Assembly (NCBI GenBank): GCA_023213195.1
Contig: CP096135.1
Location: 3,158,842-3,222,841 of the forward strand
Length of the DNA: 64,000 nucleotides
Direction: 5' to 3'
Origin: Sphingobacteriales bacterium JAD_PAG50586_3
GTDB lineage: Bacteria > Bacteroidota > Bacteroidia > CAMBQF01
Both the position numbers and the translations under genes were made by a program. The notes beneath the pieces were generated by a model. The model was given only the letters and a program-made list of their open reading frames with translations, searched no databases and had not been told where the DNA came from. Below, piece after piece: positions 56,775 to 64,000 of the stretch (position 1 is its first letter; each line of letters begins with the position of its first letter).

Positions 56775-57368
56775 ATGTTGTTTATACGGTCTAAAAGCAT
56801 AAAGAAGTTTACCGACGAGGAGTTGGTAGAACGCTATGCTAATACCCGGACCAGCGAGTATGTTGCCGAGCTTTTTAACCGATACACTGTAATGGTATAT
56901 GGTGTTTGCATAAAGTATTTGAAAGATGAGGACGAGAGCAAAGATGCTACCATGCAAATTTTTGAAAAACTGATTAGCGATTTACCCAAACATACTGTAC
57001 GCACTTTCAGGCCTTGGCTGCACATGGTTACCCGCAACCATTGCCTTATGAAATTAAGGAAAGAAGCACAGGTTGTAAATATTAGTACCGATGATTTTGT
57101 GCTGGAGAGTGACGACTTTGTGGAAAACGGTACAGGTGCGCATCATATATCTGAAGCGCATGAAAAAGAAGAAAAGTATGTAAAGCTAGAACAAGCTGTA
57201 GAAGAGCTGACAGAGGAGCAACGAAAGTGCATTGAACTGTTTTATTACCAGAAGAAATGCTACGATGAAATTGCTGAACTAACAGGCTACAGCTATAAGC
57301 AGGTAAAAAGCTATATACAAAACGGAAAAAGGAATTTGCGCATTAGTTTGACTAATACAAATGGCTAA
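56775..57368 (+). CDS. ECF RNA polymerase sigma factor
   Basis: 197 residues. Region 2 has FNRYTVMVYGVCIKYLKDED, ESKDATMQIFEKL and FRPWLHMVTRNHCLMKL, keeping its Trp codon as TGG. Region 4 has EEQRKCIELFYYQKKCYDEI and TGYSYKQVKSYIQNGKRNL. It overlaps the next gene by 8 nt (ATGGCTAA), a translational coupling typical of sigma/anti-sigma pairs. Divergent from the MerR regulator. Stop TAA. Confidence 0.9.
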   Translation: MLFIRSKSIKKFTDEELVERYANTRTSEYVAELFNRYTVMVYGVCIKYLKDEDESKDATMQIFEKLISDLPKHTVRTFRPWLHMVTRNHCLMKLRKEAQVVNISTDDFVLESDDFVENGTGAHHISEAHEKEEKYVKLEQAVEELTEEQRKCIELFYYQKKCYDEIAELTGYSYKQVKSYIQNGKRNLRISLTNTNG

Positions 57369-58654
57369 CAACAATATAAATAAACCGCCGGTTGAGGGCG
57401 ACAGTTTACTGTCGTACCTTAATAATGAGCTAAACAAGGCCGACAAGCATAAGCTGGAAGAGCAGATGCTTGAGGACGAGTTTTTGGCCGATGCCGCCGA
57501 AGGGTTGGGTATGGTTAAAAACAAGGCAGCCCTTGCAGCTAATATAGCTGCAATAAACGCCGGCGTATCATCATCATTAAAAAGCAGTACTACTGCCGCA
57601 CCGGCAAAATCGTTTCTATCTGTAATAGGTAACACGGCTGCTATTGCAGCAACCATTGCCCTTTTAGTAGGTGCTGCCTATTTTATTTCTCAATATTCAG
57701 CCACAAACTCTGCAAAAGAAACAACTGTTGTAGATAATAAGGTAGCACCGCAGCAACCCCAATTTGCCCCGTTAAACGATGGCAGTAATCCTACAATAGA
57801 AGAGAGCCCCGCGGCAGACTCACTATCTACCGCTACTACAGCTACTGAAAACAATAAAGTATTTGCCCCAAATGCAAACTACTATAAATATACACCCGTA
57901 GTAACTAATGATGTATATGATGCTGATGAAGCAGCCCCTGCCGAAAACATACCTGTGGGCAACGGTACTAAAGATATGTTTGTTGCAGAACCGGCTAAGA
58001 AACTAGCGCAGGAAGATATTGATATATCTATGTACGGACCGGCATCTAATAACAACTTTAACCAAGCGCCTGTTAAATTAAGTACCAAAACTACCAGTAA
58101 CGATAGGCTTGAGAAAAGTAAGAAAGAATCTAAGTTGAAATCGCGTAATGAAGATGTGAGTAGCGGCGATGATGCCCCGGGGGTTTACATGGATGGTATT
58201 TTAATTAAAAAAGACAACGACGACAAGTCTGTTACAACACAGGCTTCTAACCCAACCCGTGCTACTGTTACCGGCAAAAAAGAGTCTACCCCATCAGAAA
58301 TTACTGACAAGGCCCTTAACTACTACAAAAATGGCGATTATAAAGGCGCACTGGGCGAGTTGGAAATACTATTGAAGAAAGAGCTAAGGCAACATGAAAG
58401 CCATTTACTACTCAGGCATGGCAAACAAATACCTGGGCAGAGAGAGCAAGGCTTTAGACTTTTATAACAAAGTACCCGCAGGCACTACATATTACGAAAA
58501 TGCACAGTGGGAAAAGGCACAGATATTAAAATCTCAAAAGAAAGCCGACCAAGCTATTTTAGCCTTGCAAGAAGTGGTTAGGTTAAACGGTCCGTTAAAA
58601 AGCAGGGCCGAGAACCTGATTAAAGAATTGAAAGCTAAAAGCACGAATAAATAA
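57361..58654 (+). CDS. Membrane-anchored anti-sigma-like protein with TPR C-terminus, one frameshift
   Basis: N-terminal LLSYLNNELNKADKHKLEEQ (helical, sigma-binding-like) and EDEFLADAAEGLGM, then one membrane helix (about 98-120, TAAIAATIALLVGAAYFI). A long low-complexity periplasmic part follows, then TPR-like repeats at the end (LNYYKNGDYKGALGELEIL; SGMANKYLGRESKALDFYNK). The frame slips near 58387-58390 and is restored by removing one base, joining ILLKKE to MKAIYYSGMANKYLG. Total about 430 residues. Overlap with the ECF sigma gene supports an anti-sigma role; not proven. Stop TAA. Confidence 0.75.
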
Positions 58655-58676
58655 TATAGTATACCCTACCCCTTAA

Positions 58677-59360
58677 ATGGATACCCCTAATCTTTTGGTT
58701 GACACTGCCTATTTGGCACCCAGTTTATATATGGATTTTGATAGCCCTACTGTATCAGAGTTTGCTGCAAAATACGGCAAGGGCTCTAACGATAAAGAAG
58801 TTGCCATAAGCCTGTATTATGCCGTAAGGGATAATTTTTGGTACGACCCTTACCATGTAAACATGAGCCACGAGGCATTAAAAGCCAGCAGCATGATAGA
58901 GCGTGGCAGTGGCTATTGTGTTGAAAAGGCTAATTTTTTGGCAACCGTAGCAAGGGCTTGTAACATTCCTGCCCGCTTGGGTTTTGCTATAGTGCGTAAC
59001 CATATAGGCACAGAAAAGCTTCAGCAGATATTAAAGAGCGACCTGTTTGTTTTTCATGGGTATACTGAGATGTTTATTAACGGACAATGGGTAAAAGCAA
59101 CTCCGGCTTTTAATAAAGAACTATGCGACAGGTTTAATGTGGCGCCGCTGGAGTTTGATGGCGAAACTGATTCTGTTTTTCAGGAATATGATACTAAAGG
59201 CAATAAGCACATGGAGTATCTGCACGATTATGGTGTGTTTACCGAAGTTCCCCGCGAGCTTATGGTGGAGGAATTGAAAAAGCATTACCCGCATTTATTT
59301 AAGAGTACTGGCACTAATGATTTAGGACACTATTTTACCGAAGGAACAGAAGGGGAGTAA
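58677..59360 (+). CDS. Transglutaminase-like cysteine protease-fold protein
   Basis: 227 residues, no signal peptide. The core is IERGSGYCVEKANFLATVAR (Cys81) and VFHGYTEMFINGQWVKAT (His127), the transglutaminase-like Cys-His order, with the Asp probably shortly after. Similar proteins are peptidases or amidases acting on peptides; no substrate is evident. Starts 22 nt after the TPR gene on the same strand, so possibly co-transcribed. Stop TAA, followed by a strong terminator. Confidence 0.87.
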   Translation: MDTPNLLVDTAYLAPSLYMDFDSPTVSEFAAKYGKGSNDKEVAISLYYAVRDNFWYDPYHVNMSHEALKASSMIERGSGYCVEKANFLATVARACNIPARLGFAIVRNHIGTEKLQQILKSDLFVFHGYTEMFINGQWVKATPAFNKELCDRFNVAPLEFDGETDSVFQEYDTKGNKHMEYLHDYGVFTEVPRELMVEELKKHYPHLFKSTGTNDLGHYFTEGTEGE

Positions 59361-59418
59361 TGAGTAATCAATTAGTAGTTATTGTTTGAAATTAGTAAAA
59401 AGTCAAAATATAACGCAA

Positions 59419-59447
59419 TAAAAAACCCCGCCATAAGCGGGGTTTTT
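59419..59447. terminator. Strong bidirectional terminator
   Basis: AAAAACCCCGC, loop CATAA, GCGGGGTTTTT between convergent genes. Confidence 0.8.
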
Positions 59448-59468
59448 CTTTTACTAGTATTGTTTAAA

Positions 59469-61601
59469 TTACTGTTTTGCAACAATAATTTTTTTCATTG
59501 CTTGTTTGCCATCTACGTTAAAACGTACAAAGTATACACCGTTAGCGCCAAATGTTTCGCGCGGAACAGTAATGCTTTGTTTGCCGGCCATCATTTGACC
59601 ATTAAATACATTGGCAACAGTGCGGCCTAATACATCAACCACATCTACACTTACCATCTCGTTTTTAGAAAGGTTGAAAGACATTGTAGCAATATCGCTA
59701 CCTAGTGGGTTTGGGAATATGTTTAAGCCAATTTGGTTGTCTAAACTTTCATCAACAGATGTAACGTTGGTAATGTTAATTTGGTCTAGGTAGAAGTTGT
59801 TGCTACCGTAACCACCGCTTGTAAACTCAAATTTAAAGCGAACATTATCCTGACTGGTAACAGCGGCAGGAAGAGTAATTGTTTTTTCTGTCCAAGAAGT
59901 TACGTTAGGTGGAAGGTAAGGACCTGTCCATAAACCAGCGTTAGCCAAGTCAGCACCAGAGTAAGTAGCACGTACAGTCCAGGTTTGACCACAGTTGGTA
60001 GAGTAGTAAACTTTTAATATATCATTGTTACCGGTATCGCTGGCAGCACCAGAGTATTTAAATTTAAGGTTAACCGGAGTTTGAAGTGCACTAATGTTGT
60101 ATGAAGGAGTAATAAGATCTTCTACACTGCCGCTAAGGTTACCAAAGTTGTTTATGTAAGCAGAGTGGTACATATCTGAAGCTGCACCAATAATACGCTG
60201 CCATTTGTTAGCTGTGCCATCATCATTAAAAACATACCATTTGTCGTTAAACCACTGCTCGTTTTCAAAGCTTTCAATGTAACCCCAGTTGTTATCATCA
60301 GCAGTATTAGAGCTAACAATAACATAGTCGTTAACGGTTTTGCTAGAAGAACCCTGGCCATTAGTAACATCTAGAGTAACATCGTATTTACCCGGAGTAG
60401 TATAGGTAACCGTTGGGTTGGCTGCTGTAGAGTTAGGGTTGTTAGCACCTTCAAAAGTCCAGGTGCGGCTGCTTACTGTGCCGTTATAAGAGTTATCGGT
60501 ATAAGTTACTGTAGTACCCTGACAAACCATTTGGCGGTTAGCAAAAAAGTCGGCTTTAGGTGCACAAGCTACCGGAGGGTCGTTAGTAACACCTGTAGCA
60601 GCAAGGTTGGCAGGGCTCCAAAGGTTTTCGCGGAAACCTAATATAGAACCACTTTCCGGACCTTCAAGAACGAAATCCATAACGGCTTTTTGGCCTTTAC
60701 TAAACATGTTCATACACTCATCATTAGAGTAATCCATGTAGTTCATAAACATCTCGCCCCTTAAAGTATCTCCATCAGAGCAATCGTTAAATTTAGGGAA
60801 GGTAAAGCAACCAAAGTTAGCATCTTTGTGAACAGGGGTGTCAAATATTAGGTCGGTACCACACTCTTCATCGCCCCAGATGTGGCGAAGACCTAACCAA
60901 TGACCAATTTCGTGAGTAGCTGTGCGGCCAACATTGCCGGCAGATGAGCCAATACTTCCGATATAATCAGAACGTATAACAATACCATCGGTAGGAGTTA
61001 AACCACCTAAAGGAAATTGTGCATAGCCCAGTACCATACCTAAGTTTGATATAGCACCAATACTTTTTACAACCCACACGTTAAGGTACATATCGCGGTT
61101 CCAGTAAATAACCGATTTTGCACCGTTTTGGTTGGATGCCGCGTTAGTGCGCGGGGTAAAGGTACGGGTAATACCATCTGTACAGTTGCCTTGAGGGTCA
61201 AGGTTAGCCAGTACAAACTCTATATTACAGTCGGCAGCAACGCTGTCAAAAGCCTCAGGGGTATTAACAGCATCAGCATTTTGCCTGCGGAAGTCTTCGT
61301 TCATAATCCTTACCTGGTCTAAAACCTGGGCGCGGGATATATTTTCAGTAGAACCTTCGTAAAGGATGTGAAATACCACGGGAATAATACGTACGGCCTT
61401 AGGGCTTTGAGGCTCAGGGTGCGCAGCAATGTAAGTACGCAAATCGTCCATGAACTGCGCGTGTTGGCCTACTAACGTTGGGTTTGTGGCCAACTCTTTG
61501 TGTAGCACCTCTGTAGCACCGCATTTGTGTTGTGCAGGAACCTGTGCTTGAGCCATAAAAGCCATTGCAACAGCTGCTAGTGTAAACGTAAATTTTTTCA
61601 T
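59469..61601 (-). CDS. Secreted M43/pappalysin-family zinc metalloprotease with PKD and T9SS domains
   Basis: 710 residues from the ATG at 61601 (MKKFTFTLAAVAMAFMAQAQ). The catalytic motif HEIGHWLGLRH (HExxHxxGxxH, H230, E231, H234, H240) and the Met-turn MNYMDYSNDECM mark the metzincin M43 family. A PKD domain follows (KADFFANRQMVCQGTTVTYT to GKYDVTLDVTNG), then a lectin/MAM-like beta-region (NNFGNLSGSVEDLITPSYN) and the T9SS CTD (IFPNPLGSDIATMSF, GANGVYFVRFNVDGK). Secreted by T9SS and probably cleaves extracellular proteins. Confidence 0.92.
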   Translation of the reverse strand: MKKFTFTLAAVAMAFMAQAQVPAQHKCGATEVLHKELATNPTLVGQHAQFMDDLRTYIAAHPEPQSPKAVRIIPVVFHILYEGSTENISRAQVLDQVRIMNEDFRRQNADAVNTPEAFDSVAADCNIEFVLANLDPQGNCTDGITRTFTPRTNAASNQNGAKSVIYWNRDMYLNVWVVKSIGAISNLGMVLGYAQFPLGGLTPTDGIVIRSDYIGSIGSSAGNVGRTATHEIGHWLGLRHIWGDEECGTDLIFDTPVHKDANFGCFTFPKFNDCSDGDTLRGEMFMNYMDYSNDECMNMFSKGQKAVMDFVLEGPESGSILGFRENLWSPANLAATGVTNDPPVACAPKADFFANRQMVCQGTTVTYTDNSYNGTVSSRTWTFEGANNPNSTAANPTVTYTTPGKYDVTLDVTNGQGSSSKTVNDYVIVSSNTADDNNWGYIESFENEQWFNDKWYVFNDDGTANKWQRIIGAASDMYHSAYINNFGNLSGSVEDLITPSYNISALQTPVNLKFKYSGAASDTGNNDILKVYYSTNCGQTWTVRATYSGADLANAGLWTGPYLPPNVTSWTEKTITLPAAVTSQDNVRFKFEFTSGGYGSNNFYLDQINITNVTSVDESLDNQIGLNIFPNPLGSDIATMSFNLSKNEMVSVDVVDVLGRTVANVFNGQMMAGKQSITVPRETFGANGVYFVRFNVDGKQAMKKIIVAKQ

Positions 61602-61953
61602 TTCAACCAATATATAGTTTTAACAAGAAGCAAATATCGTGTATTAAATCATCATCACAAAAACATTTTTTGAGTGTTATCGGATAAAACGCCCCAACAC
61701 CGCTAATGTAAAGCCAAACCGAATATTTAAGCTCTTGTTTTGTTTCTTAGACAAGTAAAAGGTAATAAAGTCGTCGGCAGACAGGCACCGCAGGTAGCCA
61801 AAAAAGTAATTGTACTCCGCCGTATTGAACCGCTACGCTCCCCTTCAAGGGAGAGTTGTTTCCCTAACCTCAAGGTTTGGTGTGCTTTAAAAGAGGTATT
61901 CAAAACCACCACACTTAACAATTTATTAATAGTGCTGTTGTATCTTGCACTTA
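61602..61953. other. Intergenic region, no gene seen
   Basis: 352 nt between divergent genes. It contains CCCCTTCAAGGGAG-type palindromic text near 61840 and unclear open frames that look accidental. No promoter box was convincing. Confidence 0.55.
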
Positions 61954-63101
61954 ATGAAAACGCCTTTTAAAATAATTTTACTGCTGGTTCTTGCCTTGTT
62001 TATTAGTAAGGGGCAGGCGCAGGTAACAGGCATTAAAATTAATGGCGATACATGCAATAATTTTACCCTTGCTATACAAGTACTGGGCACAAGCAGCTCC
62101 CCTACTTTTTTTGGAATTTTGGCGACCCTGCCAGTGGCACTAACGATACCGTTACTATTACAGGAAACAGCCCTTCGCCTTTCCCAACCCATACGTTTTC
62201 AGGTCCCGGCGTTTATGTTATTTGCGTAACATTTCAAGAGCCCGGCTTTACGCCCCAAACTATTTGCCGCACCCAAACTATAGGCTTGTGTTGTAATGGC
62301 ATTATAGCTGCCATTGATAGCTGTTTAGAAAATGGTACTGAATTTAGCCTAATAACAGGCGCTACAATAAACACTATCAATTGGAGCTTTGGCGACCCTG
62401 CCAGCGGGGCTAACAACACATCAACCGCAACCAACCCGGCGCATACATTTAGCGCTACGGGCAACTATACTGTAACAGCAACCGTAACAGCTACTTGTGG
62501 CACATTTTCGTCTACATTTCCTATTAGTATTATTAATTGTTTACCACCACCACCCTGCACAGGCACTATAACCTTTGCAGATACCTGCCTTGCCAATGGA
62601 ACGGCATTTCAAATCAATAGCACATCGCCAATAGCAGCAATAACCTGGGATTTTGGCGATGTTGCCAGTGGAGTTAACAATACATCTAATTTACCTAACC
62701 CAACCCATACTTTTAGCGATACCGGTAGCTATACCATACAGGCTATGGTAATGTTTGAGTGTGGGCCCAACACCATTACCCAAATTATAACTATTGGCAA
62801 CTGTTTTACACCTACCCAACCCGATTGCCCATTATATATCCCAAATGCTTGTAGGCCGAATGACGATGGGCAAAACGATGCTTTTACACCTTCAACATTT
62901 TGCACACCCGAAACCTACAGCCTAACAATTTATAACCGCTGGGGAAGCGCAATTTACCAGAGTAATAATTTGCTTGATAAATGGGATGGAAAATACAAAG
63001 GTAAACCCTGCCAACCTGGCGTGTATGTGTATAGTGTGCATTGTAAGTTCCCGCAACAGGCCGAACAAAAATACAGGGGTAGCGTTACTCTATTAAGATA
63101 A
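61954..63101 (+). CDS. Secreted PKD-repeat protein with gliding-motility/T9SS type B C-terminal domain, one frameshift
   Basis: ATG 61954: signal peptide MKTPFKIILLLVLALFISKG. The frame slips in the T7 run 62106-62112; adding one base gives SPTFFWNFGDPASG and opens the whole protein. Three PKD-like units share the WxFGDPASG and HTFSxxGxYTV pattern (NTINWSFGDPASGANNTST, AITWDFGDVASGVNNTS). The C-terminus is the type B domain: YIPNACRPNDDGQNDAFTP, YNRWGSAIYQSNN, WDGKYKGKPCQPGVYVYSV. It is T9SS exported and may be anchored at the cell surface. Stop TAA. Confidence 0.87.
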
Positions 63102-63147
63102 AATACTCATTATATTTCGTAAGAATAATTCATAACAATTAAATGCT

Positions 63148-63545
63148 ATGTTTATAAAACTATACGCCATTGCGCTACCTGTATTTTTTGCTATAGATAT
63201 GCTGTGGCTTGGGGTAGTAGCTAAAAAATTTTACCGCAATCAGATAGGTAGTATAATGAAGCCTGATGTTAATTGGGTAGCGGCAATTATTTTTTATTTG
63301 ATATTTATAGCCGGTCTAGTGGTGTTTGTAATTGAGCCGGCTATGGAAAAAACTCTTGGAAACATGCTTTACTATTGGGCGCATTTTTCGGGTTTGTTTG
63401 CTATGCCACCTACGACCTTACCAATTTGGCTGTAGCCAAAGACTGGCCTGTATTAGTAACCATTGTAGATTTGGCATGGGGTGCAGTACTGGCGGCATCT
63501 GTATCAATTATAACGTATTTTATTGCTCTAAAAATAGGACTATAA
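63148..63545 (+). CDS. DUF2177 family membrane protein, one frameshift
   Basis: MFIKLYAIALPVFFAIDMLW start and IGSIMKPDVNWVAAIIFYLI, four hydrophobic segments, the DUF2177 layout of about 130 residues. The frame slips around 63364-63369; restored, it reads LLLGAFFGFVCYATYDLTNL then VAKDWPVLVTIVDLAWGAVL, characteristic of the family, ending KIGL TAA at 63543-63545. No function is established. Confidence 0.85.
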
Positions 63546-63879
63546 ATTATTCCTCTATTGCAGGTATTAAAGCGCTGTATTACCGAACACTTTCCCTAAA
63601 AAGGGCTTATGATAAGGTAAAAGGAGATACAATTTTTTAAAGAAGTTAAGCTAAAGCCCTGTTTAATCTAAGCCTTTTCCCCTCCCGAAGCATCGGGACT
63701 AAATAACAGGGCTATTCTTAAACATCAAAAAACAGTAAAAACCTCCTACATCACTTCGTGCCTCCGAGTGCTAAATTACCATCAAAAAAAATTAATGCCC
63801 CTGTTTTAGAACACTATACAACAAACCGATGTTATTATTTGTACTTTTACAACAATTAACCTTAAAAAAACCCATTACT
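63546..63879. other. Intergenic region, no gene seen
   Basis: 334 nt. Contains GTTTAATCTAAGCC and CCCCTCCCGAAGC-type repeat-like text; no good frame. A weak -7 like TATTATTTG is near 63833. Confidence 0.5.
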
Positions 63880-64000
63880 ATGGCTTCTGCTAAAAAAAAT
63901 GCTAAAAAAGGTAACCTAGTAGAAAGAGGTGAAAAAGCACGCGACCTGTTTTATGCAGGCGTAGGCTTTGCCGCCCATGCTAAAGAAAGGGTTGCCGAAC
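63880..64000 (+). CDS. Start of a Lys-rich protein of unknown function, cut by the window end
   Basis: The first 40 codons read MASAKKNAKKGNLVERGEKA then RDLFYAGVGFAAHAKERVAE. Basic N-terminus and an amphipathic helical stretch, no signal peptide. It could be a phasin- or histone-like DNA- or surface-associated protein, but too little is present to decide. Confidence 0.6.
   Translation, partial: MASAKKNAKKGNLVERGEKARDLFYAGVGFAAHAKERVAE

Noticed and set aside
61740..61970. Short frames between the M43 protease and the PKD gene
   Set aside because: No family pattern, overlapping on both strands, in repeat-like intergenic DNA.

Overview
The window is a chromosomal segment of a Bacteroidota (Bacteroidetes) bacterium. 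The signs are type IX secretion (T9SS) C-terminal sorting domains on many secreted proteins, a gliding-motility type B C-terminal domain, -7 promoter boxes of the form TAnnTTTG, almost no Shine-Dalgarno sequences, and families typical of the phylum (DUF2279, a RetSat-like oxidoreductase, a MerR/B12 regulator beside an ECF sigma factor). Base composition looks to be in the low 40s percent GC. The secreted gliding-type proteins fit a Chitinophagales- or Cytophagales-like lineage, but the class cannot be fixed from this sequence.

Layout. 1-9.9 kb: a truncated secreted protein, truB, a VWA-domain secreted protein, aspartokinase, a small Cys/Lys-rich secreted protein, psd, a DUF2279 protein, and a collagen-like surface protein beside a short sorting-domain protein. 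10-22.4 kb: a secreted serine hydrolase, pnuC, PKD/T9SS genes, a PyrR-like phosphoribosyltransferase, an avd-like four-helix-bundle gene, rlmD, a ParE toxin-antitoxin pair, purL, a phospholipase-D-like gene inside a 31-nt inverted repeat, and a PIG-V-like mannosyltransferase. 22.4-23.7 kb: 1.3 kb with no gene but dense repeats. 23.7-36.7 kb: queD, a secreted alpha/beta hydrolase, an LptF/G permease plus glycosyltransferase, tRNA-Met with a GIY-YIG element, dapA, tsaC-like, a thioredoxin-fold protein, a RetSat-like oxidoreductase and a Crp regulator. 36.7-45 kb: a VWA lipoprotein, a class III aminotransferase and a cytochrome c maturation operon (ccmB-C-D-E-F). 45-53 kb: guaA, a TPR gene with stops, a beta-CASP metallohydrolase, a DUF255 protein, a three-repeat secreted protein and a methyltransferase. 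53-64 kb: secreted T9SS proteins, two ECF sigma factors, a CarH/LitR-like MerR regulator, a TPR anti-sigma-like protein, a transglutaminase, an M43 metalloprotease, a type B gliding protein and DUF2177.

Sequence state. At least 21 genes carry a single-base indel; correcting it restores a full family-like reading frame. Most lie in short homopolymers, so uncorrected long-read assembly error is the likeliest cause. Genes are annotated at their restored full extent, with the break position given.

Most interesting points: (1) no gene with a secure end stops at TGA (58 end in TAA or TAG), while two genes (ccmC and an ECF sigma factor) carry an in-frame TGA exactly where their families have a conserved tryptophan; UGA reassignment and base-call error at CCTGG are both open. 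(2) A GIY-YIG nuclease gene sits between an intact tRNA-Met and a duplicated 3' part of that tRNA. (3) An AT-rich PLD-like gene is bracketed by a perfect 31-nt inverted repeat. (4) At least seven genes have their -7 box only 3-7 nt before the start codon, suggesting leaderless transcripts. (5) A cluster of four related 32-34-nt repeats lies with REP-like palindromes around 23 kb.
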